From G963664835 sp963664835 (lineage in GTDB: Bacteria; Chloroflexota; UBA6077; FW602-bin22; JBCLEL01), in NCBI GenBank assembly GCA_963664835.2, contig CAXXUG010000004.1, forward strand, positions 124,001 through 188,000: 64,000 nucleotides of DNA, in the 5' to 3' direction. A program made the translations under genes and the position numbers. The notes beneath the pieces are model-generated. The model made no database searches. It worked only from the letters and a program-made list of their open reading frames with translations, and was not told the DNA's origin. Below are positions 18,788 to 28,146 of the stretch, piece after piece (position 1 is the first letter of the stretch; every line of letters starts with the position of its first letter).

Positions 18788-20186
18788 TCACTCGGTCCAG
18801 AACTGATCGACTAAGCCATTGCGCGCCAAATGGGTGTGCAGAGATAGCAGCGCAGTATAGGTGGGCAGGGCAGTTACAGTCCTGTCCACTTTCGGCGGCG
18901 GTAAGGGGCGTTCATCACCTCGTCAGCGACGTCGGTTGTTCCTACCAAGATACGCTTCGGGTCGACTCCAGCATAGCGAAGGCGGACGGCCATTGTCACC
19001 TGCTCTGCTGCCGGCCACGACAAATCTGCAGGGCCAGGCCGCAACTCGTTCGAAGTCGGCATCCCAGAGCCAGGAGACATCGGTGCCGTCGGCCAGGTTG
19101 TCGTTGATCGCGATGACGGCAATCGATCCCGGGCCAATTTGAGTAACCGCATCCAGAACCTGGTTGCAGCCGACCGGATTCTTGATGAGTGCTATGCGGA
19201 GCAGTCTACCCGCATGAGATACCGACTCCAATCCGGCCAAAGGCACGGTCGACTGTTTCGGCGGCGTGGACGATGCTTTCAAGAGGCACGGAAACAGCCG
19301 AAGCGACAGCTGAGGCCGCGGCAAGATTGTAGAGGTTGTAGACGCCGGCCAGGGGGTATTTGACACGCCGCTCCGCTGAACCCGCAACCAAGATTGCATC
19401 TTGGTCAACGCCGGCCGGCGGCAACTGCGATCGCTGAGTCATGAGGGTTAGCGAAACCACAGGACTGGCAATGAAATCGGCCGAGATGGGAGTAGGTTCC
19501 TGGACTTGTACCGTAAGCTGCGATCGCAACGGGGGCAGGATAATGAATCTGCGGCATGGTTCCGGAATCTCTCAGAGCCGGCCGCACTTACCGAGAATGG
19601 CACAGAGCGAGCTTGGAGGCCAGCGACCAAATCGACTAGAGCCGGATCGTCCCCGTTATCAGACAACGGTAACTTCGGCCGGCTGACGTTCCAGGCAGTC
19701 GCGCCACAATCGCTCGATGTGATCGAACCTCGCCGTAGCGATCCAGTTGGTCGCGGAACAGGTTCAGGAGCACGATTATCTTCGGGCCTGAGTTGGTCGG
19801 CCATTGCGGGCAGTGCCGCTTCGTCGACCTCAAACAGTCCCCCAATCCGCCGAGAGGCCCTTCGACCAAGTCCGTAGCCGCGATCATCGCCGACGCGACG
19901 CCGCTATCGAGGTTCGCCGCCGGCACGATTCTGGACCTTGCGGTGTCCGGCGGCTGACAACATCGCACCTATCAACCTGGCCGTGGTCGTCTTTCCATTA
20001 GTGCCGGCGATGAGAATCGAGCCGCGGCTCAAGCCGGAAGCCAGATCGGAGATCAGGCCGGGCGCAAGTCGCAACGCGACCAGCCCGGGCGCCGATGTGC
20101 CTCCGCCCCAATCCGAGACGCCGGCTGGCGATGCCGGTCAGTCGGCCGGCGGCGATTGCCAGGCGCGTTGTAATCCTCAAGTCCTG
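18788..20186 (-). pseudogene. murT: murT remnant: lipid II isoglutaminyl synthase, Mur-ligase subunit
   Basis: On the minus strand the N-terminus reads LRITTRLAIAAGRLTG, followed in shifting frames by the ATP-site piece AGTNGKTTTARLIGAML (near 19970-20020), LLNLFRDQLDRYGEV (about 19730), VYNLYNLAAASAVASAV (about 19320), LIKNPVGCNQVLDAV and DGTDVSWLWDADFE (about 19080-19190), AVRLRYAGVDPKRI and a C-terminus LPTYTALLSLHTHLA ending at 18788. These blocks are specific to MurT. At least five frameshifts prevent full translation. Confidence 0.88.
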
Positions 20187-20897
20187 ACCCTTAAGAACGT
20201 AATTCAGAACATAATCCAACGAGCTAGTTGGAGACTCCAATGCGATTCGGGCGATGGTTCGAGCCCCTCGAGAGAGCGGCTCCGGGTCCCAGTTACCAAC
20301 GACGCCGCAACGCTCGCGAGATTATCTCCATACATGTTGTACACCAGTCGCATCGATGAAGCGAGGGAGGACCGTCCGACGGAGGTTGACCTCTTGCAAC
20401 CAGCTTGGAAACCTGACCTGCGTCGCCTGTTCAAGTCGCACAACGGTTGACGATTGTGTCGTCAGAATGACAAAATGGTCTCGGTTGAGTATGGGAACGC
20501 GAATCCGTGGATTGCGGAGACTAATCGCCAAGGGGTTTGGTCAACCCGCATCCAAACAAGTCAATTGAGCAAAACTGAACGCCCAGTCAAAACCGCGAGC
20601 ACTCTGGTTTGGGCACAGGCGGAGACAACCGAACTCAGCTGTTCCGAACATTAGAGGTGCCCACCAATCGCCCCCCGCCTCTTGGCGTAACAGTCTAATG
20701 GAGCAGGGTCTGTCCGTGGGCGGTTCTGCTGTACCGGTAAGACACTCAGACGCACTTGCCGGAACACTTGAAGTACCGGCGCCCCGACCCGGGGTTCTCC
20801 TAAAAGGTTCAGATAGACGCTCCCAAAACGGAGCAACGCGCTTGGTGCCAGTCGAAATTCCGGGCAAATGGCAACAGTGGAGCCAACGCCCTTCGTA
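20187..20897. other. Region between diverging pseudogenes, no recognisable gene
   Basis: About 710 bases lie between the murT remnant (leftward) and the Gfo/Idh remnant (rightward). Short open frames occur on both strands (for example 20541-20867 minus), but none resembles a known family or has a good ribosome site. A minus-strand piece VYNMYGDNLASVAASL near 20330 looks protein-like and may be a fragment of another lost gene; I cannot identify it. Confidence 0.4.
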
Positions 20898-22063
20898 TGT
20901 TGCAAGGTGTATCCCTGACCAAAATCAAATTGGCATTCGTCGGAACCGGCGAATTGACGCTGAAGTACTATCTGCCAGAGGCCAGCGAGAATCCTGAACT
21001 GTTCGAAATTGTTGGGATCTCTACGATGAGGACGCCGACAGAGCCGAGTCTATAGCCCGATTTGTAGGGGCGTCGGAATGGCATGGGCGACTACGCCGAG
21101 CTGCTCGCACAGAGCAGTGCCGATCTAGTCGCGGTCCCTGGCCTCGCCGGATGAGAACTACGCAGCGGCGGTTGCCGCAATTGAAGCCGGGTAAGCACGT
21201 ATACGTCGAGAGGCCATTCGCTCGCACGTTGGAGGACGCTGAACAGCTCCTGCAGGCAGGCGGCGGAGTCGGGACTTCAGGTGATGGCGGCTCCGACCCT
21301 GATGCTGGACCCATCTAAACGCCCTGATCCCGCAGCCTGGTGAGTAATGGCTCGATCGGCAAGATAGCGTTCGCCTCCATATCGGCCAAGAAAGCCGGCG
21401 AAGCAGGTACCGCCCCCTACAACAGATTCATTCAGCAGTTAACTCAAGCGGAGATCCCGCTTGTCAGTGAGGCACAAGAAGAGGCGGCGATCCCCTGGTA
21501 TTTCCCCGGCCGGCGGCGGTCCTGTCTTTGACTCCGCGATTGACGCAATCACTCGGATAACCGGCCTCATCGGACCGGCACGGCGGGTTACCGCGTTTTC
21601 GGGATTGAGCGCTAGCCGGCGCGAGATCTTACAGAAGAACAATCAAGAGTTTCTGATTCCAACCGCTCAGGACGATACGACGTTGCTACTACTGGACTTT
21701 GGCGACTCACGTTACGGGTATATCAACTCGTCCTGGTTTGGGGGAGCAAGCAAGACCCCACCCCTAGAGATAATTGGCTCTGATGGCAGTATCGCCGTAA
21801 CCCACGCCCGAGAGACCGATGCGAGCGCACAGGAGATCGTGGTGCACGTTTTCCACGAGAAGACGGCAAGATGGGACGAGTTTCCCCTGACCGAGGGTCT
21901 GTGGCGGATACCGACCGGGCTCACGCACTTTGGGCGCTGTCTGTCGGACGGGAACCAGCCTGACACCAGCATCAGGCACGCACTGCACGTGATCGAGGTC
22001 CTAGAGAAGACTTACGTGGCTGCTCGAAGCGGCCAAGCACAAGACATCGCGACCACCTTCTAA
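20898..22063 (+). pseudogene. Gfo/Idh/MocA family oxidoreductase remnant
   Basis: The N-terminus from ATG 20898 reads KIKLAFVGTGELTLKYYLPE, the NAD(P)-binding start of the family. After frame changes there are SEWHGDYAELLAQSSADL and KHVYVERPFARTLEDAEQ, the EKP-type active-site block with Glu-Arg-Pro. A scrambled stretch near 21310-21500 has stops. The C-terminal part (about 21520-22063) is open for 180 codons and carries a typical dimer-face sheet (LLLLDFGDSRYGYINSSWFG). Several indels break the gene; a full-length relative is at 24840-26033. Confidence 0.85.
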
Positions 22064-22200
22064 GCGTCAGGGCCTACAGCGAGTCAGTTCCGGATGAACG
22101 TGGGATCCTCGCGATATAACCTCATGCGATCCCTGTCGGGAGCGTCTAGGATCATAGCTCCCGTTTGCGCTAGACACAGTTGGAGCCGGCACTAACAACA

Positions 22201-22953
22201 ATGCACAGATTCACGCGCTACGCGGACTACGATCGCTTTGCCTGGGTGTATGACAAGCACTGGGGGGCCAGCGAGGGTCGCCTGCCGGCGTTGGAACGCC
22301 TGATTCTGCGCCACCTGGCAGATGACGCCCGGATTCTCGACCTCTGCTGCGGTACGGGACACGGGACCAAGCTGTTGTTGGAGCAGGGATACCGCGTCGA
22401 CGGATTGGACGGGTCCGAAGAGATGATTAGGTTCGCGCGTGAGAGAGCACCCGCAGCGCGCTACATCGTCGAGGACGCCAGGACGTTCACGTCGCCGACG
22501 ATATACGATGGTGCCGTCTCGCTGTTCGACAGCTTGAACCATTTGATGAACATCGATGAACTGACCCTTACCTTCGGAAACGTGTATGCGGCGTTGGCCG
22601 GAGGAGGAATCTTCTTGTTCGACCTGAACATGGAGCCTGGGTACGAGAGAAGGTGGCACGGATCGTTCGGCATTGTTGAGGACGACCATGCCTGTATCGT
22701 CCGGTCGAGCTACTCGACGGAAGAAAAGGTAGGGCAGTTCCACGCCACGATATTCCGCTTGGAGGATGGATGGCAGCGCTCGGATGTTACTCTGCTGCAG
22801 AGATGCTATTCGGAGGAGGAGGTCAAGTCCGCTTTGGGAGCGGCCGGCTTCGCCGAGATAGCCTCATACGACATGCACGGGGAACCGGACCAGAGTGGTG
22901 AGGCTGGATCGTTGTTCTTTGTCTGTCGGAAGCCGGCGCGAGGTTCGCGGTAG
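22201..22953 (+). CDS. Class I SAM-dependent methyltransferase
   Basis: A 250-residue methyltransferase. Motif I is ILDLCCGTGHGTKLL (about residues 50-64), followed by the acidic ribose-binding residue in VDGLDGSEEMI and motif post-I around YDGAVSLFDSLNHL. The family transfers methyl groups to small molecules; the substrate cannot be predicted. I chose ATG 22201; a TTG seven codons earlier (22180) is possible. It is the first intact gene after the pseudogene field and is followed 90 bases later by a DinB-like gene. Confidence 0.87.
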   Translation: MHRFTRYADYDRFAWVYDKHWGASEGRLPALERLILRHLADDARILDLCCGTGHGTKLLLEQGYRVDGLDGSEEMIRFARERAPAARYIVEDARTFTSPTIYDGAVSLFDSLNHLMNIDELTLTFGNVYAALAGGGIFLFDLNMEPGYERRWHGSFGIVEDDHACIVRSSYSTEEKVGQFHATIFRLEDGWQRSDVTLLQRCYSEEEVKSALGAAGFAEIASYDMHGEPDQSGEAGSLFFVCRKPARGSR

Positions 22954-23043
22954 GCCAAAGTTCGGGCGAGAAGCCGAGTTAGGTTGATCTTCGGATAGCA
23001 GTCTGATGTTTAAGATGTGCCTCACGGTCTGGAGAGACACCTG

Positions 23044-23604
23044 ATGCCCGCGAAGAGTCCGATTCTGGCAAGCCTTTTCATAGACAGCCTGGACGACCTC
23101 GAACGCTCGCTGCATGAGCTCGGTTCGGAAGATGCCGAGAGGCAGCTACCCGACGCTACCTCCGTAAGCCAAATCGTCGCGCATATCGCTCATTGGATCG
23201 ATTCATGGGTGAACGCGTCGATGGGAAGTCTCCGACGAAATCATTACCTGGCCTGCGTCTGGCACCCGAACTGGGAGAGTATGGCTCCCCGCTGGCAAGA
23301 CGTTCGATCCGCTTCGTCGAACGTATTCGCGAGGGCGCGGGACGTGGTTTCCAACTTGAGCGAGCAGGAGTTGGCCCGGTCGGCGTTGTATGAAGGGTCA
23401 CAGGCTGAGATACAGGGGACGCAACTTACGGGGGATTACCGACTGGGAAGAATTATCGCCCATACGTACTACCACATCGCGGATATAACCACGGTAAGAG
23501 CTAGATTGGGCCACGAGGTACAGGACTTTCCGGGTCATTTGCCGGTCTTCTTGCAATCTACGCAGGGATCACCGGCAGAGACCGCTTCGCCGGATACGTC
23601 TTAG
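23044..23604 (+). CDS. DinB/YfiT-like four-helix metal-binding protein
   Basis: A 186-residue helical protein. Metal-binding His of the DinB type can be seen in VAHIAHW and in the C-terminal IIAHTYYHIAD block. Members of this fold include thiol-dependent S-transferases, for example those using bacillithiol or mycothiol; the specific reaction here is unknown. ATG 23044 has GGAG nine bases upstream; a GTG nine codons earlier is less likely. It follows the methyltransferase closely and may be co-transcribed with it. Confidence 0.8.
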   Translation: MPAKSPILASLFIDSLDDLERSLHELGSEDAERQLPDATSVSQIVAHIAHWIDSWVNASMGSLRRNHYLACVWHPNWESMAPRWQDVRSASSNVFARARDVVSNLSEQELARSALYEGSQAEIQGTQLTGDYRLGRIIAHTYYHIADITTVRARLGHEVQDFPGHLPVFLQSTQGSPAETASPDTS

Positions 23605-23660
23605 CCGGCCGGCCATCCCGGATCAGAGTCAGGAACGTGCCTCCGCACGCGTACCAAGCG

Positions 23661-23845
23661 CTCATCTCGGCTTGCGGTGGCACACGAGGGTATGAAGACC
23701 GGAGTTGCGGCTTTATACGGCGAACTCGCACGGGGGATTCTGCCATGCCCAGCCCCGACCCCAGCGGGGGACAAGCCCCCGCGCTACATTTCCCATCCCC
23801 ACCGCTCTGGATTCCGGCCTGCGCCGGAATGACGAACGGGGTCCG
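23661..23845. repeat. Dispersed hairpin repeat, near full length
   Basis: About 185 bases with left end (GGCACACGAGGGTATGAAGA), GGGGGATTCTGCC, central hairpin GCGGGGG (23764-23770) with CCCCCGC (23776-23782), GCGCTACATTTCCCATC, and right-end hairpin ATTCCGGC (23811-23818) with GCCGGAAT (23823-23830) and then GACGAA. It nearly fills the gap before the 3-hydroxyisobutyrate-dehydrogenase-like gene. Confidence 0.87.
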
Positions 23846-23931
23846 GGTTGACGAATGCGGGTGCGGTGATATTCGGGCACTATTGAGGCCGCGTAACATC
23901 GTATTCATAACAAGGAAAAAGGAGTAGCGCG

Positions 23932-24850
23932 TTGTCCGTTCAGAAAATTGGTTTCGTCGGGTGCGGCAGAATGGGCGGCGGGCATGGCCGCGAATCTGCT
24001 AAAAGCCGGCTTCGATCTAGCGGTCTACGACAAGAATCCGAATACTATTCCACCACTTGCCGAGCTTGGGGCGCGGCAATCGACTTCGCCGGCTGATGCA
24101 TGCGCCGGCGTGGACGTGGCGATCATGATGTTGCATAACCCGGCCGTAGATGAGGTGATGACCGGCGAGAACGGCGTCCTAACGGCGATGGGGCCGGGCT
24201 CCATAGTCATAGATAGCGGTAACGGGGATCCGAGACTGAGCCGCAAACGGTTCGAGCTATGCAAGGGCCGGGAGATTCAGTTTGTCGACGCCGGCGTTAG
24301 CGGCGGCCGGTCCGGCGCAAAGGCCGGCACCCTGGCAATAATGGTCGGCGGCGAAAGGCAAGCCTTTGATCGCGCCACGGGTGTATTCAGCGCCCTTGGA
24401 AAGTCGGTCGTCTACATGGGAGGGCCCGGATCGGGTCACCTCGCCAAGGTGGTCAACAACCTGGTTGTGCACGGAAGTTGGACCCTGATCGGCGAAGCGC
24501 TGGCATTTGCGGAGAAACAGGGATTGGACATGCCGGCGCTGATGAAAGCGATGTCCACGGGGGCGGCGCGCAGCTTCATAATGGACAACGCGGCGCAAGC
24601 CGTAATCGAACCGCCGGCAGAGGGTTGGCGGAAAGACCTGGAGAACCTTGTGAAGGCCCGCGGTGGCTCGTACCAGGAGAGTTGGGCCCTCGAGATGGCC
24701 GGCGAGATCGGGCATCCCTTGCCGATGGTCGCGCTGGTAAATGAGCTGACCAAAGCTTACCAGGCGAACATCGATCAGCCTAACGCAACGATGGTCGAAA
24801 AGATCCACCACCGGGTGATGGCAGTAGCGGAGCCAGAGACTAGTAGCTGA
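23932..24850 (+). pseudogene. 3-hydroxyisobutyrate dehydrogenase-like gene with a single N-terminal frameshift
   Basis: A beta-hydroxyacid dehydrogenase. From TTG 23932 (AAGGAG seven bases upstream) the protein begins SVQKIGFVGCGRMG, then shifts frame near 23980: removing one G from the GGCGGGC run restores GRMGGGMAANLLKAGF and the remaining about 295 residues. The rest is intact, with the substrate-binding VSGGRSGAKAGTLAI and the catalytic Lys in GSGHLAKVVNNLV. It is either a recent pseudogene or a sequence error. The last codons overlap the convergent Gfo/Idh gene by about 11 bases. The likely reaction is NAD(P)-dependent oxidation of a small hydroxy acid. Confidence 0.85.
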
Positions 24851-26033
24851 TCTGGACGCGCCGGCCTTTCTCCGCCGATTCCATGAAGGCATCGCAGATG
24901 ACCGCGGCCTTGTAGCCGTCTTCGAACGTTGCTCCGTAGGGAGCAACGTCATTGTCGTTGGCGATCGCGTCGAGCATATGGGCAATCTCGTGGACGAAGG
25001 TGTGTTCCCAGCCCAGCAGGTGCCCGTGCGGCCACCAGCTAGACCAGAATGGATGGTGCGCTTCGCTGACGATGACCTGATGGAACCCCTGTGTCTCCCT
25101 CGGCGACTCACCTTCCCAATAGACTTCAAGCTCGTTTAACCGCTCCAAATTGAAGCAGATCGAGCCCTTCGAGCCGTTTATCTCGATTATCTGCCGGTTT
25201 TTTCGGCCCAGGCAGAATCGAGACGCCTCCAGGGTGCCCATTGCTCCATTCTCAAACTCGACCAATGCGGCGAACGCGTCGTCAACCGTGACATCGCCCA
25301 TACCGTTTCCGTCCGGAAGCGGCCGTTTCTTGATGAACGTCTCGGCGAGGGCCATCACGTTTCGCGGCTCGCCCACCAGGAACCTGGCGAGATCGACGAT
25401 GTGCGCGCCCAAGTCTCCCAGGGCGCCGCTGCCGGCCGCCTCCTTGTCATGCCGCCATACCAGGGGGAAGTTCGGGTCAGCGATCCACTCCTGTAGATAG
25501 GTCGCACGGAAATGATAGATCCTGCCAAGCTTGCCGGACTCGATAAGGTGTTTGGCTTGACGGATAGCCGGCACGAAGCGGTAGTTGAATCCGGCCATGT
25601 GCTTCACGCCGGCCTTGGTGACAGCCTCGAGCATCGTCGCGGCCTCCCTGGCAGTGCGCGCCAGCGGCTTCTCGCACAACACGTGCCTTCCGGTCTGGGC
25701 GGCGGCGATGCAGGGCTCGGCGTGTACGCCGGTCGGAGCGCCATTGTCGAATAGCTGGATTCGGTCGTCCCTGAGCATCTGCTTCCAATCGGTGTAGTAG
25801 CTCTCGTATCCGTAGCGCTGGGCAGCGTCCTTCACCGCACCCTCATCGCGGCCGGCGATGGCGATTAGCTTTGGGACAGCCGGCGGGGGATAGACCATGT
25901 AGGGCAGCTTCTTGAAGGCGTTCGAATGGGCCTTGCCCATGAAGGCATAGCCGAGCATTCCAACGCCTATTTCGGGGGCGTCGCCGGCCGCGGTCTGGCC
26001 GGCCATCGTCACAAATCCGACTTCGTCCGACAT
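24840..26033 (-). CDS. Gfo/Idh/MocA family sugar oxidoreductase
   Basis: A 397-residue NAD(P)-dependent dehydrogenase. The Rossmann domain begins IGVGMLGYAFMGKAH, the catalytic Lys lies in CEKPLA, and the second conserved block is GALGDLGAHIVDLARFL with the active-site Asp and His. Relatives oxidise myo-inositol or hexoses. ATG 26033 has AGGAGG ten bases upstream; a second ATG nine codons in is possible. It is transcribed leftward, with an epimerase gene upstream at 26291-27151, so the two may work on the same sugar. Confidence 0.93.
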   Translation of the reverse strand: MSDEVGFVTMAGQTAAGDAPEIGVGMLGYAFMGKAHSNAFKKLPYMVYPPPAVPKLIAIAGRDEGAVKDAAQRYGYESYYTDWKQMLRDDRIQLFDNGAPTGVHAEPCIAAAQTGRHVLCEKPLARTAREAATMLEAVTKAGVKHMAGFNYRFVPAIRQAKHLIESGKLGRIYHFRATYLQEWIADPNFPLVWRHDKEAAGSGALGDLGAHIVDLARFLVGEPRNVMALAETFIKKRPLPDGNGMGDVTVDDAFAALVEFENGAMGTLEASRFCLGRKNRQIIEINGSKGSICFNLERLNELEVYWEGESPRETQGFHQVIVSEAHHPFWSSWWPHGHLLGWEHTFVHEIAHMLDAIANDNDVAPYGATFEDGYKAAVICDAFMESAEKGRRVQISY

Positions 26034-26170
26034 GTTTTCTCACCCTCCTGAGGCGCTACTGTCTCATCCGACCAGGACGCCAACAACGAAGAGCCGCGTG
26101 CTCAACGAGAGATCTGCTGAGGCCGATTCTAAACGATAGCCTCCGGCTGTTGAGGGGAAGAGGAGGGATT

Positions 26171-26260
26171 CCGTCGATTGGACGTGGGTCTTGCCCCACC
26201 CCAACCCCAGCGGGGGACAAGCCCCTCGCCTCGCGTAGTCTTCGACCGCGCTACATTACG
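26171..26260. repeat. Dispersed hairpin repeat carrying a 21-base insertion
   Basis: Lies between the epimerase and Gfo/Idh genes. The central arm reads CCCCAGCGGGGGACAAG, but between CCC and CGCTACATTA it has the insertion TCGCCTCGCGTAGTCTTCGA. Copies at 27670 and 31351 have the same insertion, so they form a sub-lineage. Confidence 0.8.
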
Positions 26261-26290
26261 CCAGCCATTGAATTCGTTGGAGGGATTAAC

Positions 26291-27151
26291 CTAGCTCTTG
26301 CCCGACGGCTCGAACAAGTCCTTCAAGAACTTCAGTCCTTCGGTCGCGAGCGCATCGGGGTTTGGTGCCGGCCGGTGCCAGATGCGGCCGGCCACGGCAA
26401 GCCACTCAACATCGTAGGGCATGGCCTCCATCACGAGCGGCCCGTCGTAGCCGATGCCTTCCAGTGCCGATTTCAACTCGCTCCAATTGAGGTGACCGGT
26501 GCCAGGAGTTCCGCGGTGACTGTCGATGGCGTGGACGTAGGCCAGCCTGTGGCCGGCGGTCTCCACCGCATCGGTCAGCGAGACCTCCTCGATGTTGGCG
26601 TGGAACACGTCGATCAACATTCGGAACGAGGGGCTGTCTACGGCGTCGACCAGAGCGGCCACGTCTCGAACTCTGCTGCAGAATGCTGTTTCGTAGCGGT
26701 TGAGCGGCTCGTAAACGAGCAGGACGCCTTTGTCCTCGGCGTAGGCGGCTGCCTCGCGCAGGCCGGCAGCGCAGGTGTCGATGTCGCGTTTCAGCTCGGC
26801 CGGGGTCCGGAGCTTGTAGGCGGCGTGGGCCGGCGCACCCAAGGGGCCGACAATTCTGGTTGCTCCCATCTCGCTCGCAGCGTCGACGCAGTGCTTCAGG
26901 TGCTGAATGCCCCGGTCTCGAACTGATCGGTCTGGATGGGTCATATCCCGATCTTCGGTCTGGTAGGCGGCTACCGACGCCTCGACTTCGTGCTTTCGCA
27001 GCTCCTCGGCCACTTTGGGAATGTCAAAAGGCTCATCCCAAACCGGAATCTCCAAGATGTCGAATCCCATGGATCTCGCGTGACCTATCAAGGGAATATC
27101 TTTGTCGATAAACGGCGCCACCCAAACCAGGGAGCTAACTCCATATTGCAT
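26291..27151 (-). CDS. Sugar phosphate isomerase/epimerase (D-tagatose 3-epimerase type)
   Basis: A 286-residue TIM barrel paralogous to the protein at 1164-2015. The metal ligands are Glu in VYEPLNRYE, Asp in MLIDVFHANIEE, His in YVHAIDSHRG and Glu in VMEAMPYD. Both share the GTPGTGHL loop. ATG 27151 is followed by QYGVSSLVW, matching the paralogue's QFGLSGFIW, which supports the start. It is the first gene of a short leftward unit with the Gfo/Idh oxidoreductase. The ketose acted upon is unknown. Confidence 0.92.
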   Translation of the reverse strand: MQYGVSSLVWVAPFIDKDIPLIGHARSMGFDILEIPVWDEPFDIPKVAEELRKHEVEASVAAYQTEDRDMTHPDRSVRDRGIQHLKHCVDAASEMGATRIVGPLGAPAHAAYKLRTPAELKRDIDTCAAGLREAAAYAEDKGVLLVYEPLNRYETAFCSRVRDVAALVDAVDSPSFRMLIDVFHANIEEVSLTDAVETAGHRLAYVHAIDSHRGTPGTGHLNWSELKSALEGIGYDGPLVMEAMPYDVEWLAVAGRIWHRPAPNPDALATEGLKFLKDLFEPSGKS

Positions 27152-27578
27152 CAGGCCTCTCCTTTTCCTGTGCCAGACGCGTTCGCTTGCCCGGTAACAC
27201 CTCCGAACTGTCCAGGGGTAATCCGCGCCGGCCTTGTGAGACCATTCTACGGAGTTCCACTCAAACCTACTAGGTCACAGTTGTCGTTGGAGCTCTGAGT
27301 CGGGTTCGGGCGTGTGCAATTCGTCCAAGGATTGGACGTTGCCTCAGCGAGCCTACTCGGCCTGCCGAAGCCCGGATAGCATCTTGCGCTGCTTGCCGGC
27401 TTACACAGATTGTCGAGCCCTTTTGTTTTGCAAAAAGGGTTGTCGAGAGCGCATGCTGGGTGGGTCTGATCAAGTCTTTCCGTCCTTACACATGCCGTAC
27501 TACACAAACCTCAGCGAGTGTCATTTGTTTTGTAATTTCAGGTTTCTGTTTTTGGCGCCGGCCATGCCAGATGGGAAG

Positions 27579-27606
27579 TTGTTAATTGGAACATATGTGT
27601 TATAAT
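27579..27606 (+). promoter_or_regulatory. Isolated sigma-70-like promoter sequence
   Basis: TTGTTA (27579-27584), a spacer of 16 bases containing the palindrome ACATATGT, and a perfect TATAAT (27601-27606). No gene follows closely on the plus strand; only repeat sequence lies between here and the TetR gene 540 bases away. It may be chance in an AT-rich patch or drive a small RNA. Confidence 0.35.
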
Positions 27607-27669
27607 ATACGCTGTCGGCAGTGATCGTGCGCGGGTTGATGGAGGCCGGCACACCTAGGTAGGAATATG

Positions 27670-27799
27670 GGGGCGCCGGTTGGCGGATCGTCACTACGGT
27701 GGTCTGGGACCTGGGTTGGTTGCCGGTCTGCCGGGAGCGGGGGACAAGCGCCTCGCCTCGCGTTGTCTTCGACCGCGCTACATTTCCCGTCCCTGCCCC
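27670..27799. repeat. Dispersed hairpin repeat with 21-base insertion
   Basis: Contains GGTTGGTTGCCGGTCTG, CCGGGAGCGGGGGACAAG, then the insertion (CTCGCCTCGCGTTGTCTTCG) and CGCGCTACATTTCCCGTCC. The leading part matches the copies at 31497 and 56650 rather than the GATTCTGCC subtype. Confidence 0.8.
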
Positions 27800-27870
27800 A
27801 TCGTTGGCGCGTTTGTCGTATTGTCACACCCGACGTTTCACCCTCTCAGAGGCCTGTACGGCACGCCCCT

Positions 27871-27960
27871 TCCCCGCCCAGGGCGATGCGTGCATCGCCC
27901 CTACGATGAGGTTCCGATCGATCCTCGATGCCGGCTGGCGCCGGCGCACTCAAGTATGAA
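27871..27960. repeat. Dispersed repeat piece with GGGCGATGC palindrome
   Basis: A perfect stem GGGCGATGC (27881-27889) and GCATCGCCC (27892-27900) is followed by CCTACGATGA and a left-end signature (GCCGGCTGGCGCCGGC, then AAGTATGAAA). The same order GATGCGTGCATCGCCC, CCTACGATGA, left end is found at 31451-31530. Confidence 0.75.
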
Positions 27961-28075
27961 ACTTGGGCGCGTCGGTTTGTGACGGTATTCGAGTGTGATC
28001 GGCGCCGGCGTCGGTGTGGGGAAGAGAGGGTAAGCCGCGACATTCGAAAGATGGTTCGTGCTAGGGAAAAAGGTC

Positions 28076-28104
28076 TTGACAACGTCTTACCGGGGGTCTA
28101 ATAT
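28076..28104 (+). promoter_or_regulatory. Sigma-70 promoter of the TetR-MMPL operon
   Basis: TTGACA (28076-28081), a spacer of exactly 17 bases, and TAATAT (28099-28104). This is the best promoter match in the window and lies 43 bases upstream of the TetR start codon. Confidence 0.85.
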
Positions 28105-28106
28105 TT

Positions 28107-28130
28107 CCCCAACCGACCGTTCGGTTGGGG
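28107..28130. promoter_or_regulatory. Palindromic operator, probably bound by the TetR-family regulator
   Basis: A 24-base palindrome with arms CCCCAACCGA (28107-28116) and TCGGTTGGGG (28121-28130) around CCGT. It begins two bases after the -10 box, so it covers the expected transcription start and would block RNA polymerase when occupied. TetR-family proteins commonly bind such ACCGA/TCGGT palindromes and repress their own operon. Confidence 0.83.
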
Positions 28131-28146
28131 CGTAGAGGAAGGGAAC

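Larger units (their letters stand above)
27152..28075. other. Intergenic region of about 920 bases with repeats, no gene
   Basis: Between the leftward epimerase and the rightward TetR gene I see no convincing protein gene. It contains a small inverted repeat (CCCTTTT near 27418 and AAAAGGG), an isolated promoter-like sequence at 27579-27606 and two dispersed repeat copies (27670-27799 and 27871-27960). The part around 27400-27610 is noticeably more AT-rich than its surroundings. Confidence 0.55.

Noticed and set aside
20250..20275. tRNA-like GGTTCGAG sequence
   Set aside because: The flanking bases do not form a T-stem and no anticodon or acceptor arm can be placed around it.
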